Below, piece by piece: positions 32,757 through 42,458 of a stretch of DNA of 64,000 nt. The notes under the pieces are model-generated. The model was not told where the DNA came from. It was given only the letters and a program-made list of their open reading frames with translations, and did no database searches. Within the stretch, counting starts at the first letter, position 1, and the number at the start of each line of letters is the position of its first letter. The position numbers and the translations under genes were made by a program. The stretch is from Magicicada septendecula (taxonomy: Eukaryota > Arthropoda > Insecta > Hemiptera > Cicadidae): NCBI GenBank assembly GCA_034769895.1, contig CM068372.1, positions 375,181,258-375,245,257 of the forward strand. The letters are read 5' to 3'.

Positions 32757-33545
32757 AACAACCATCATTATTATTAGAATTTCGGCTTGCCAGGCTGTAA
32801 GGCCATGGTCCAAAGTTTTTGTGTTGGATGCAAACGTTTTGGCCATACCTTCTATGACCATCTTCAGTACAGAAGGCTGCAACACACTGACCAAGGTTTC
32901 GCAGTCAGTGACCACTGAACTGTGGTTACAGCTAGTGGCTGCAAGTAGGACACCCATATTTATAAACTTTTGGGAGTCCCAAGTTGTTGTCTGACACCAC
33001 CAGCAAATTCTTATTGGTTTGCCACAACTCGTGTCCAAAGAGCACTCAATGAGAGGGACTCACCTCGCCGATTCATTGCAATAGATGCAAGTTTCTGAAT
33101 CTGGACATAACTGACAACAAAAGTCTCGTCTCTTCAAAGAGTATGTGATGGTCGGCATTAGCGAGTGCGTGCTCCGCTATAGCAGACTTCTCCGGCTGCC
33201 TCAAACGACAGTAGCACCTGTGTTCATCAACGCGGGCACGAACACTGTATTTGGTAGTTCCGAAGTGCAACTGGCCACACCAGCAAGGAACTCCGTACAC
33301 ACCACACGACGAGAGCGGATCCCTGACGTCCTTCACCGGTCTCAGGTACTGCTGGATTGTCTTGGTCAGCTTGAAGACTGGCCTCATGCCGTGCCAGCTC
33401 AGTAACCTGCCAATATAAACAGTCACCCCATGGGCGTAGGGCAACACAGCGAAGCCAACATTCTCCTGAGACACTGACTCATTATTATTCATCATCATCA
33501 TCGTCCATTTCGGTTAGCCAAATCAGTTGCAAAACTCAGGCAATG
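32757..33545 (-). pseudogene. Penelope-like element fragment with GIY-YIG endonuclease and ribozyme-like end
   Basis: The 142-codon frame (33501-33073) contains IGRLLSWHGMRPVFK and IQQYLRPVKDV, the stretch preceding the endonuclease in Penelope-like elements. A GIY-YIG domain follows: GVYGVPCWCGQLHFG, an R in RARVDEH, and EKSAIAEHALAN. The YIG box is changed to HFG. Downstream (32867-32836, minus) is CTGAAGA, a stem and AAAAC, a hammerhead-like core with a G-to-A change. The copy is 5'-truncated at about 33545. Confidence 0.7.
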
Positions 33546-33985
33546 AAATTTAGAGTGCACATAATAACACAACAAATAATGTCAAAAAAATTAGTGAGAT
33601 AAGCAGTGAAGTTATACTCATCTCCAAAATCACATTAAAAAAAATAGGCCTATTATATGAGGTATCAGCCACTCTGTAGGGGGGTAGGGGGTAGGGTTAT
33701 AACACAATATAATTCGCTTTTTCAAAATTTACCAAGTTGGTGACTTGTATAATATATAATTTGTTATTATAATCTGTATTATATATCTGCATAACACACG
33801 AAAATAAATGTAACATCACTATGAATTTTTTTCATTTATTAAAAACAGTTTCGTCTCTTTGGCATAGAGATATTCCGAACCTCGCTGTTTTGCTTCGTTT
33901 CGTACTAGTATGGTAATCGCCACAAGCGCAGAATGAACTATTCAGCACCAATAACGGTGACTTTTTACTCGTTTATTCGTTAGAT
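33546..33985. other. intronic stretch without recognisable gene
   Basis: AT-rich with a G-rich patch near 33677-33700. Nothing coding is supported. Confidence 0.5.
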
Positions 33986-33993
33986 GCGTAGGG

Positions 33994-34658
33994 CAGGCGT
34001 GCCCAAAGGGGAGGATCATAGCGCAAGTTGAGAATTGAGAATTTTTGGGGGGGATTCCTTTCAAGAATAACATTTTAAATCCAACATTGATGGAAATTTT
34101 TACTGTGTTTGTGCAACAAACTAAGCTATTAGTAAAAAAAAACTAAAGCAACTGCATATCTTTATGATTGTTTTAATGAACTGGCGGCATAAATGTCTCT
34201 ACCAGTACAACTAGTAGTAAATTTTGTTTTGGAATTTGGAAAACTGACTATGGCAGCCTGCAGCAACAACCTGTCAATGAGTCAGAGCGTCCGTGAATAA
34301 ATCGTGAATGTAAAAATGTGTGCGTGTGCTAAGCTTGTTGACCGGCGGGCAGTGGAGTAAAGGGGGCGGGTCCTCAGTTCTTATCACTGGTTTGACCAGC
34401 CGCGCGCGCTGGCAGTCTGCCCGTTGAGTTTTACTCTGTAGTGCGGTGCTTTGTTTGTGTGAGTTGGGATTGGAATGTAATCTCGTGTTTCGTGATAGTT
34501 GTCAAAATGTCGAAAAAACTTAAACAATCGTTCAAGTATAAGTGTATGGAGGTTATGTGTAACACAACTCATCGAAAAGACAAGTAGTTAGAACATTGTA
34601 AAGTGCTGAGACTTTTGGGGGGGATTTGCGCATTGGGTCTTGGGGGGGGGCACCCCTG
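33994..34658. mobile_element. non-autonomous hAT element (MITE-like), 665 bp
   Basis: Inverted termini CAGGCGTGCCC and (reverse complement) CAGGGGTGCCC are followed by matching GCGCAA segments and G/C runs. The exact 8-bp duplication GCGTAGGG flanks both ends (33986-33993 and 34659-34666). The 62-codon ORF inside (34384-34572, minus) has no known domain. It lies in the SPH intron between exons 1 and 2. Confidence 0.8.
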
Positions 34659-34889
34659 GCGTAGGGGCTCCCGCGACTCGTACCGCGCGTAATCAGAACG
34701 GGCATTTCGACTTTTCAGTCACTGTTATATCCGTTCCACAAAAATAATCGTTCCAAAATACCTGTTATAGGTATATCGGCCCACCTCTACGACGGAAGTG
34801 AAAGTAGAGATATTTTTGACTGAACTGTTCGCGAACGACCCATCACTATTCTAGTGTATTATCGTTGTCGCATTATATGCAAACGTCTT

Positions 34890-35490
34890 CACGGTCATGG
34901 AAACATAACCTCTAACCTTAAGCTCCCAACCTACAATATAAACAGGCGTACGTGTTTATAAATACGCATACACACACACACACACCAGCTTGTTTAAAGT
35001 ACACATGGAATACGTATTTCATATGAAAAACAACTCGACTAATTTAATTTACAACTACAATACTCACTCTGTCTGGAAACGTTGGTGAAGACGCCAGCAA
35101 GGTACAGAATCCAAACACAACACAGTAAAAAGGAAACACAACAGAATATTAGAAAAACCCAACAGAAGATACGTATACGCCGAATTTCCCGCTCGCGCGT
35201 GTTGACTTTTGTATACATTTTGCGCGTGCGAGAACGACGACTGACCAACTGACCAGGCTGTGACTGCCAAGGCCCCACTCTCTTTAGCCTACACTGTACC
35301 ACGAAAGTAATGTGGGGTTTTCCTCAAATTATTACGACAACAGGAAAAGTTAATGATAATTGTTTTCACTGTTTCTTATGATTCTTTTTTTTTATTTAAT
35401 TGCTTTCGTTACGGGTTTGCGCCTGTGGAATAATTTTTGTTAAAGAATATTATATAATTGCTGTAAACTGGAAAAAGGCAATGTAAGATT
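34890..35490 (-). repeat. segmental duplication, copy 1 (contains SPH exon 1)
   Basis: The sequence from CATAACCTCTAACC near 34905, through the exon, to the TGTAAACTGG segment near 35463-35470 aligns with 37268-38080 with moderate divergence. Copies share the CA-rich tract, the exon and its upstream flank. Confidence 0.75.
35068..35218 (-). CDS. SPH exon 1 (proximal), cytoplasmic tail and membrane segment
   Basis: The ATG at 35218-35216 (context CAAAATG) is conserved in the distal copy; an in-frame ATG at 35302 is not and is less likely. Fifty codons plus one base end at a GTGAGT donor, in phase with exon 2. The protein begins MYTKVNTREREIRRIRIF, a basic tail, followed by about 25 hydrophobic residues with several Cys (residues 18-42). 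The topology suggests a signal anchor, i.e. a type II membrane protein with the protease-like domain outside, although a cleaved signal peptide is possible. Confidence 0.72.
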
Positions 35491-35514
35491 ATTTGTTGTG
35501 ATATTACATGCACT

Positions 35515-35737
35515 CTAAATTCATTGCCTGATTTGTTTAACCAAAATGGACGATGATGGTAATAAATAATAATAAGTCAGTGTCTCAGGAGAATTTGGCT
35601 TCGCTGAGTTGTCCATGGGGTGACTGAGTGTATTGGCAGGTTACTGATTTGGCACGGCATGAGGCCAGTCTTCAAGCCGACCAAGACAATCCAGCAGTAC
35701 CTGAGACCAGTAAAGGACGTCAGGGACCCGCTCTCAT
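35515..35737 (+). pseudogene. Penelope-like element fragment, inverted relative to 32757-33545
   Basis: Starts at GCACTCTAAATTCATTGCC, the same truncation point as the minus-strand copy, and carries IGRLLIWHGMRPVFKPTK followed by IQQYLRPVKDVRDPLS before it breaks off. The endonuclease is missing. The identical 5' ends suggest a common source. Confidence 0.65.
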
Positions 35738-35909
35738 GTGTTTCTGATGTTTTTTTGACATATACATGCCTCCACGCTCATGCATACACAGTGTTGCCAG
35801 GTCTTCCGAAATTTCGGAAGATCTGATTTTTTTAATAATCCAGAAAAGACGAAATTTGGTGTAAATCTTCTGAATTTTTTCCGACGCGAGTTTCATTGAG
35901 AGTAGGAAA

Positions 35910-36629
35910 ATGACCCGCCGCGGAAAAAGACCCGCGTTGCATGCAGCTAACTTCAGGTACGTTATCGCGCGAATCGCAGCTTCGTGCGACAAAAAAAAAA
36001 GTAAATATATTTCTAAATACAATTACGAGTGGGAAAAAGAAGTAACATTCCGTGGGTGGCTCCGAAAAAGCAATAAAGGTCCGTATAATGCTTATTGTTG
36101 TGCGTGTGATTGTGATTTAAAAATTACATCGGGAAAAAGTGACCTGATAAAACATGCCAGTGGAAAGAAACACGTAAGTAATAGACTTTTGGCAAGCAAC
36201 ACAATTTTGCAGAAATTATATGATGGTGAAACCAAATTTTTTCTCCAGTTTCTTGATTTTGTCTTGCCAATCTGTAACTCCTTAAATCTAAAGATGCAAT
36301 CAGAAACCCCTCAAATCCACACCATTTACCGTAATGTTGAGGGAACCCTGAAAACAATATTAGACTGCTACTACATGAAGGAGGATTATCTAGAAAAAAC
36401 CCCCTTGAAAGATGTTCAGTATCGAAATCCTTCTCATTTTAAGCCTCTTGATGAACTGTATTTAGGTCCGAAAGTGTTGCTGAATATTGAAACAAATAAG
36501 ATTTTAACTAGTGAACAGATGAAACACTTTAAACTTCAATGTTTAGAGTTCTTTATTGAAAGTGTCCAACAGATTTTTAAAAAGATTTCCTTTCGCAGAT
36601 ACTGTAATGAAAGATGTGGAGGCTCTTGA
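35910..36629 (+). pseudogene. hAT transposase, N-terminal part
   Basis: A 239-codon frame. After a basic N-terminus there is a BED-like zinc finger (about residues 60-88: AYCCACDCDLKI with C-x2-C, then HASGKKH). It continues into a helical region to about residue 225 (YLGPKVLLNIETNKIL) and then breaks. The DDE core expected next is deleted, and the frame resumes only with the C-terminal dimerisation region at 36849. Confidence 0.75.
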
Positions 36630-36848
36630 CCCTAGTTGTGTTAGAAGCAAGAAAATTTCATCTATTGCCACTCTGGCGTCAAAATTTCCGAACTTAGTGA
36701 AAGATATTCAGGAACCTGACACTGAGTAGAGGATACTGAGAAACACAGAGGTAGACATAGACAGTGAAAATCCAACAGAATTTTGGAATGCCGTGCGTAA
36801 TGTAAAAATGGGGGATGGTTCACCAATGTTCCGAAGCTGTCTACCTTT

Positions 36849-37106
36849 ATGCGGTCACTTCTGTGTTTGCCACATACATCCGCCAGTGTTGAGAGAGTAT
36901 TTTCTACTATAAACCGTACGAAAACTAACATCAGAAATAGGCTGAGGACCCAAACGATCTCCGGACTTCTGCATACCAAAAGAAATACAAAGTCTGCATC
37001 CTACTATGATTTCAAAGTTGGCGCGGAGTTTACAAGTTTGATGAACAACAGTATCTACACGACTGGCGGGGAAGAAGAAGAAGTAGAGGAGGAGGAGGAG
37101 GTTTAG
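36849..37106 (+). pseudogene. hAT transposase, C-terminal dimerisation region
   Basis: Reads LPHTSASVERVFSTINRTKT and IRNRLRTQTISGLL, the conserved hAT C-terminal motif (S..ERVFS...K.R..L). The end is a Glu/Val-rich tail (EEEEVEEEEEV). Out of continuity with the N-terminal part because of the internal deletion. Confidence 0.85.
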
Positions 37107-37267
37107 AATATAAGACAACATTGGTGAGTGAAAATTGTTTTGTGATAATAATTATACTGTATATATTTTTTTTTATTTAAGCTTACTACATTTTCTTGAG
37201 ATTTATCAGAACTTCCGAAATTTTCATGTCCGAATAATTTTTTTTAGACCTGGCAACACTGTGCATA

Positions 37268-38080
37268 CATAACCTCTAACCTTAAGCTCCCAACCTAAAA
37301 TATAAGCGGGAGTGCGTGTTTATAAATACTCACGCGCGCGCACACACATACACACGTTTGTTTAAAGTACACATGAAATACGTAGTTTCATATGAAAAAC
37401 AACTCGACTAATTTTATTTGCAAGTACAAAACACTGCAGTATTCACTCTGTTTGGCGATGTTGGTGAAGACGCCAATAAAATACAGAAACAAAACGCAAC
37501 ACAGTAAAAACCAAACACAACAGTGACAACAGCATTTTAAAGAGAAGGCACGCATGCGCCGAAGTTCGTGCTCGCGCTCATCGAATTTCGTATACATTTT
37601 GCGCGTGCGCGCTAAAAGCTAAGTGAGAATAGACTGACTAGCCTAGAGTAATAGGAGATATAGTAGAGTAACCTTGGACTGACCAGATCAGCAATGCTGT
37701 GACCCCACTCTGTTTACAGTTTACTACAAAAGTCAAGGTTTTTTTCTCATGTTATGACGCGAACAGGAAAAGTTAATAGTTATTTTCACTGATTTTTCAT
37801 TGTATTCTTTGATTAATTATTTATTAATCATTATCCTTTAATTTAATTATTCTCACTAGTAAATTGTATATGATTATTTTTTCCTAGTTCGTTTTATTTT
37901 TATTTTTTCATATTTATTTATTCTTCTTTTTGCAAGCATTTACATAACATTCATTACTTGCGTTATGATGGCTTTGCTTAAGCAATGCGTTTATGCAATA
38001 TGAAAAGAACATGCTTTCCGTTTGTGGGATAGTTTTTGGCAAAGAATATTAAATAACTGTAAACTGGTAAAAGACTGTGA
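37268..38080 (-). repeat. segmental duplication, copy 2 (contains the distal SPH exon 1)
   Basis: Aligns with 34890-35490 from ATAACCTCTAACC to the TGTAAACTGG segment near 38052. It holds a CG/CA-rich tract, the second first-exon and an upstream flank with an insertion of AT-rich sequence. Confidence 0.7.
37447..37597 (-). CDS. SPH exon 1 duplicate (distal), possible alternative first exon
   Basis: Same length (151 bp), same ATG context and same phase as the proximal exon. It begins MYTKFDEREHELRRMRAF and continues into a Cys-rich hydrophobic segment. The donor is GTGAAT rather than GTGAGT, which is weaker. The reading frame is kept despite many substitutions, which argues for use, but transcription is not shown. 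Confidence 0.55.
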
Positions 38081-38170
38081 AATCAATTTAACTGTTAATG
38101 TCATTTTTAAATGTATACTTATAAAAATTATATTTCAATGCTACTTTAGACAATTACCATATTTTTATAG

Positions 38171-38341
38171 GATAAGTTTTACTGTTGTTCCTTGAGCTGT
38201 GACAAGTTGCCCAGTAATTTACAGGATACTCGCTCACCAGTTTTATCTAAGCATAAAAAGGTGTTCAAAGTACAGGTAGACAAGGAAACAATTCTGGCCA
38301 AGCTACAGCAACTCAGACAAGCCAGCATTGAGATCTTGTAA
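38171..38341 (+). CDS. orphan exon-like ORF (possible last exon)
   Basis: After a TTTTTATAG acceptor-like end, 56 codons are open and close with TAA at 38339-38341. The sequence is hydrophilic: FYCCSLSCDK near the start, then VFKVQVDKETILAKLQQL. It has non-repeat composition and no recognised domain. It could be the 3' exon of a plus-strand gene, or a chance ORF or element fragment. Confidence 0.3.
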   Translation, partial: DKFYCCSLSCDKLPSNLQDTRSPVLSKHKKVFKVQVDKETILAKLQQLRQASIEIL

Positions 38342-39415
38342 ACTGTTAAGACGTACAACTTTGAGTAGGGGACATGCCTTACTTTTTCTGTGTTTTCAAA
38401 TGTTATTTAACATTTTCAATAGTAAGCCATTTGCCTGCAGACTGTCCGCCAGTACCACAGCAAACGTGCAGGTCGTCACTCCTGCAAAGCGACATCATGG
38501 TGCCTGGCAAGCAACAGACTCCAAAGTGTGTCGGGCCCTGTCAACAAAAATTGGTGAAGAATGGCTAGTCCACAGGTTGTGAATCAGGAAGCAGAGTTTC
38601 CTCTGCTTTCCATTTTTTGGCAGAAGTAGTGGGGTTAGGGATGGGTCTCTGGCCGATCTCAGGTGTGGCGGAATGCGGGCTAGACTTGCCCCCAGCAGAA
38701 TACAGAGCCCCGGTTGGAACCACAGAGAGAACCAATCAGGGCCAGGGCCTAGTGATGGAGCATTGGAAGAGCTCTTACAAGGGCCTTTCCACTGCTCTTC
38801 CACAACGCAACAGTCGCCCGTCGCATCGGGGCACAGGTACTCAGACCGAAGCCTGATACAGTGGGATGTAGCCTGCTCATATGCGGATTGGTCAACCCCA
38901 CTATACTTACGTAGATGTGGTAGCCACACCCACAACAGGGACTTAACACTAACCATGAGCGAACTTGCCACCAACAGCAAGCAGAAAGTGGCAAGGAACT
39001 TATAAAATATATCTTCTTTTCATCTATTGGCGACTAGGTGAATCACCTGTTCCGGTCCTAAAGGAATATATACGCTGGCGTATTCCGAAGCAAGAGTTCA
39101 CAATAGCCAGACAGGTGCACAAACCAGTAAATCCACTATCTCGCTTGATATGATTTGAATTCCCAACAGTACCAGTGAAGTAGTTAACATCGTCACTGTA
39201 AACACAAATACACTTTCACTGAATCACAAGGAAGCAGTCAATGATAGACTGTTTAATAACAAGATGTTCAAGACACTTGACATGCGAACTTTGAACTGCG
39301 AGCATACGCAGTGACAAAGTATGAAAAATAAGATTAAAACATTGGCTACTATGTACACGAGCCATTCCCTTTAAAGAAAAATTCAACTTAGAATCCTTAA
39401 GTAATGAGAGCACTA
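38342..39415. other. GC-richer stretch without a recognised gene
   Basis: From about 38450 to 39000 the GC content rises and long ORFs overlap on both strands (for example 38495-38980, minus), none with a known domain. This could be an unclassified repeat. Confidence 0.4.
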
Positions 39416-39419
39416 GGCA

Positions 39420-39690
39420 GTTTAAAACAAAAGACTTAAAGAAATAATCGAAGCACATCGAGGCGACAGTACTGAAGATTTGGAAGAGGAATAGAGAAAG
39501 ATGAAATCCAGCATAAAATGGGCTGCAGAAGAGGCTATTGGGAAAAGGCCAATATTCTTGTTATCAGTTGGAAGGAAGGAAACGCCATGGTTTACAGAAG
39601 AAGTTAAGGACAATAGGAAGACCAGAAGAAAATGTGGCAAATGCTTGGAAATAGGAAAGTCACGTTTCTGTACACACAGTTTTCAACATT
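39420..39690 (+). pseudogene. LINE fragment (linker between endonuclease and RT)
   Basis: The frame at 39501 reads IKWAAEEAIGKRPIF and KETPWFTEEVKDNRK, resembling the AAEE(V/A)LG...K.PWW.EEVK segment just before the reverse transcriptase in RTE/CR1-type LINEs. Nothing of the RT itself follows. Confidence 0.5.
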
Positions 39691-39900
39691 TTCTAGAAAC
39701 TTAACAACTTATCTATTTAGCAACTCCACTATCTTAAATCATTCCAGTATTTTTCATCTCCATAACATTTGAATGATGTCAAATTTCCATACTGTATTGT
39801 TTTTAAAGTCATTGTACTGGTATCCGCGTCACAATTATTATAATTAAATTATTTTACCTTAATCCGTCACTGTGACCGCTTGGTTTCTGTCTTCTTACGC

Positions 39901-39929
39901 GTTTCGGATTAAACTTAATCCATCATCAG
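39901..39929 (-). ncRNA. hammerhead-like ribozyme core, left arm
   Basis: Minus strand: CTGATGA (39929-39923), then a stem of six or seven pairs (GGATTA with TAATCC), then GAAAC (39905-39901). It mirrors 41467-41495. Helix I and the cleavage site are not resolved. Confidence 0.5.
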
Positions 39930-40090
39930 AGTAGTAAAAAATCCGTCAGTTATGACTTCGTTAAAACATTAAAAGGAGACACTAAAGTACATCTATGTAT
40001 ATATTATACAAACACAGCGACGTACGCGGATGTGAGTGCGCACTCGACACCGGTTGAAGACGTACTGCACAGTTTATTTGTGTTATCATG

Positions 40091-40666
40091 TTATCTATTG
40101 TTGTGTTGGGGCGTGTACTCTATGGTTATGTTGTCTATAATCTTATCATATAATGTATGTGATTTAAATGCCAACTGTTCGTTTAGTATATTATTAGGAT
40201 TATTTCTGAAGGCCCGGTAAATCTCAAACTCTTCTACTGCATCCATATATCTACCCTTTTTGCAAATATGTAAGGGTTTGCAATTTGCCTCAAAATTTGT
40301 GTAATTATGATTTAATGAAGCGAGATGTTTAGCGTAATGTGATTTATTCATATTTGAAATGCTCGTGGGTAAGTGTTCTTTATATCTTTCGAAAAAACCT
40401 CTGCCAGTTTGACCAATGTAATGCATGTCGCAGTCATCACATATCATCTTGTATACACCCGTTCTTTTTTCAATTGATGTTCGTGTGGCATTATTTAACA
40501 TTTTTTGGATATTGTTATTTGTTCTAAATATGATATGGATGTTATGTTTTTTAAATGTATTTCTAATGAGCATTGAGAAGTTATTAGTATAATCAACCGC
40601 CCTATATATTACGTCCATCGTGATACGGTGAGGGTTGTCAGTTCTGCGTTTGTATCTAAGCATCAA
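40091..40666 (-). pseudogene. PLE GIY-YIG endonuclease region, left arm
   Basis: 191 open codons, 5'-truncated. YKRRTDNPHRITMD is followed by the endonuclease: GVYKMICDDCDMHYIGQTG, then GFFERYKEHL and a KHLASLNHNY segment; the tail contains VEEFEIYRAF and ILNEQLAFKS. The YIG box is intact here. Domain order matches the end of Penelope-like ORFs; the reverse transcriptase is missing. Confidence 0.85.
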
Positions 40667-41305
40667 TTGTTAGATATAATTAAACACATTGCAATTGCAA
40701 ACGGGTACCGCAGCTCATTAGTTGAACAATTGATGCTTACATACAAACGCAGAACTGACAACCCTCACCGTATCACGATGGACGTAATATATAGGGCGGT
40801 TGATTATACTAATAACTTCTCAATGCTCATTAGAAATACATTTAAAAAACATAACATCCATATCATATTTAGAACAAATAACAATATCCAAAAAATGTTA
40901 AATAATGCCACACGAACATCAATTGAAAAAAGAACGGGTGTATACAAGATGATATGTGATGACTGCGACATGCATTACATTGATCAAACAGGCAGAGGTT
41001 TTTTCGAAAGATATAAAGAACACTTACCCACGAGCATTTCAAATATGAATAAATCAAATTACGCTAAACATCTCGCTTCATTAAATCATAATTACACAAA
41101 TTTTGAGGCAAATTGCAAACCCTTACATATTTGCAAAAAGGGTAGATATATGGATGCAGTAGAAGAGTTTGAGATTTACCGGGCCTTCAGAAATAATCCT
41201 AATAATATACTAAACGAACAGTTGGCATTTAAATCACATACATTATATGATAAGATTATAGACAACATAACCATAGAGTACACGCCCCAACACAACAATA
41301 GATAA
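40628..41305 (+). pseudogene. PLE GIY-YIG endonuclease region, right arm
   Basis: The frame from about 40672 reads IIKHIAIANGYRSSLVEQL before the shared part, the probable end of the RT domain. The endonuclease differs from the left arm at a key place: YIDQTG instead of YIGQTG. Residues before 40672 come from the left arm read in antisense and are not PLE protein. Confidence 0.82.
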
Positions 41306-41466
41306 CATGATAACACAAATAAACTGTGCAGTATGTCTTCAACCGGTGTCGAGTGCGCACTCACATCCGCGTACGTCGCTGTGTTTGTATAATATATACA
41401 TAGATGTACTTTAGTGTCTCCTTTTAATGTTTTAACGAAGTCATAACTGACGGATTTTTTACTACT

Positions 41467-41495
41467 CTGATGATGGATTAAGTTTAATCCGAAAC
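41467..41495 (+). ncRNA. hammerhead-like ribozyme core, right arm
   Basis: CTGATGA (41467-41473), stem GGATTA/TAATCC, GAAAC (41491-41495); a GGTC 26 bases further on could include the GUC cleavage triplet, with a short bulged helix III (CGC/GCG). Hammerheads are known in Penelope-like elements. The core is clear, the full fold is inferred. Confidence 0.5.
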
Positions 41496-41795
41496 GCGTA
41501 AGAAGACAGAAACCAAGCGGTCACAGTGACGGATTAAGGTAAAATAATTTAATTATATGTATTGTTTTGCTACCTTCATCATGTTGTTCCTGTTCTATTT
41601 TCTCTGTTACTTTGGTTAAAGCATTGTGACTCCAATTTTGAAGTCAAGCAACACATGTGTGCACACTAATCCTGTGTATTGACTACCACACGGCAATGGT
41701 AAGCCCTGTCAGAAGCTGGGAACCTGTACGTGTCTGTAGATTGTAAGGATTCAATAAAGATTCAATAAACTTTTCACTATTTTAAATAAGAATAT

Positions 41796-42377
41796 TGCTA
41801 CGACAGCACAGAACAATCTACGCGTTTATCGAATGCGCCAGAAAGATCTCGATGTAAGCGTGTGGTGTACGTGCTACTAGACGCATTTTGCGAGAATTTT
41901 CACGACTGTGCCAGGCTTCGCTCGGGCGCTCGGACTGTGTCAAGGCCGTAGCAATTACGTAGTTCGCGAGAGATAAGACGCAGTTTGGAAGCTTCTGGTG
42001 TGTGAGCGTAACTATAAATACATCGCGTCGCGGCCTTAGTTTTCAGTTCAATGCGAGATTTTTGACTGTGCGTTCGAGAGTATTAGTGCGATATATTTAC
42101 AGAGCGGTTCGGGTTATTACTGTGTACGTGCAAGTAGTTATTAGTGAAGTGTTGCGTTTTATATTCGGACGGTATAATTGTAATACAGTTGAGTTTTAAT
42201 ATTAGTGGACATTTTATTGCGTATGAACAATTTTCATTTGATTTGTTGTAGACACTGTGTTGTTAATTACGAACTGTTTTACTATAACAATTAAAGGTGT
42301 GATTAGTGACTTGATTGGTGTCTTGTAATTATTTTGTTTCCACTGTACCTACGACGATCGAGTAGACCGTCGTAACA
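41796..42377 (+). repeat. 5' LTR of gypsy-4
   Basis: Ends TGCTACGAC...GTCGTAACA, a nine-base near-perfect inverted terminus. TATAAATA is at 42013-42020 and an initiator TCAGTT at 42043-42048, 32 bases from the TATA start to the A. A downstream element is damaged by a one-base deletion near 42072. ATTAAA near 42290 may serve in 3' processing. Confidence 0.92.
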
Positions 42378-42378
42378 G

Positions 42379-42396
42379 TGGTGTCAGAACTGGGAT
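42379..42396 (+). promoter_or_regulatory. gypsy-4 primer-binding site
   Basis: TGGTGTCAGAACTGGGAT starts one base after the LTR, as expected for a PBS. I did not assign the tRNA. Confidence 0.6.
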
Positions 42397-42458
42397 AGAA
42401 CGGTTAACAGTGGAAACTTTGTACAAGACGAGTGTAATTCGTAATTAATCGAAAAACA

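Larger units (their letters stand above)
35789..37261 (+). mobile_element. hAT transposon, internally deleted, 1.47 kb
   Basis: Perfect inverted termini CAGTGTTGCCAGGTCT are flanked by the exact 8-bp duplication TGCATACA (35781-35788 and 37262-37269). Inside are the N-terminal and C-terminal parts of a hAT transposase without the catalytic middle. It inserted at the edge of the duplicated SPH first-exon block. Confidence 0.92.
20498..37597 (-). other. gene span: membrane-anchored serine protease homolog (SPH), 3' part missing
   Basis: Four exons on the minus strand (35068-35218, 32396-32502, 31056-31168, 20498-20742) join with matching phases and AG/GT borders. They encode a short charged N-terminus, a Cys-rich membrane segment and the first two thirds of a trypsin-like domain. 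A second version of the first exon lies at 37447-37597. The catalytic His and Asp positions are substituted and no R-IVGG activation site is seen, so the product is expected to be a non-catalytic SPH. Insect SPHs act in immunity, clotting and development; the role here is unknown. The last exon(s), where GDSGGP or its replacement would lie, were not found. The largest intron (10.3 kb) holds a nested transposon stack. Confidence 0.75.
39839..41557. mobile_element. head-to-head palindrome of two Penelope-like element copies
   Basis: The left arm 39839-40671 and right arm 40725-41557, 833 bp each, are near-perfect inverted copies around a 53-bp spacer. Each arm carries the C-terminal part of a Penelope-like ORF with a GIY-YIG endonuclease and ends outward in a hammerhead-like core. 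The spacer encodes extra N-terminal residues of the right copy, so the right copy is slightly longer inward and both are 5'-truncated. High identity implies a recent event. Confidence 0.88.

Noticed and set aside
38495-38980. 161-codon minus-strand ORF in GC-richer DNA
   Set aside because: No known domain, overlaps equally long ORFs on the other strand, and higher GC lowers stop frequency.
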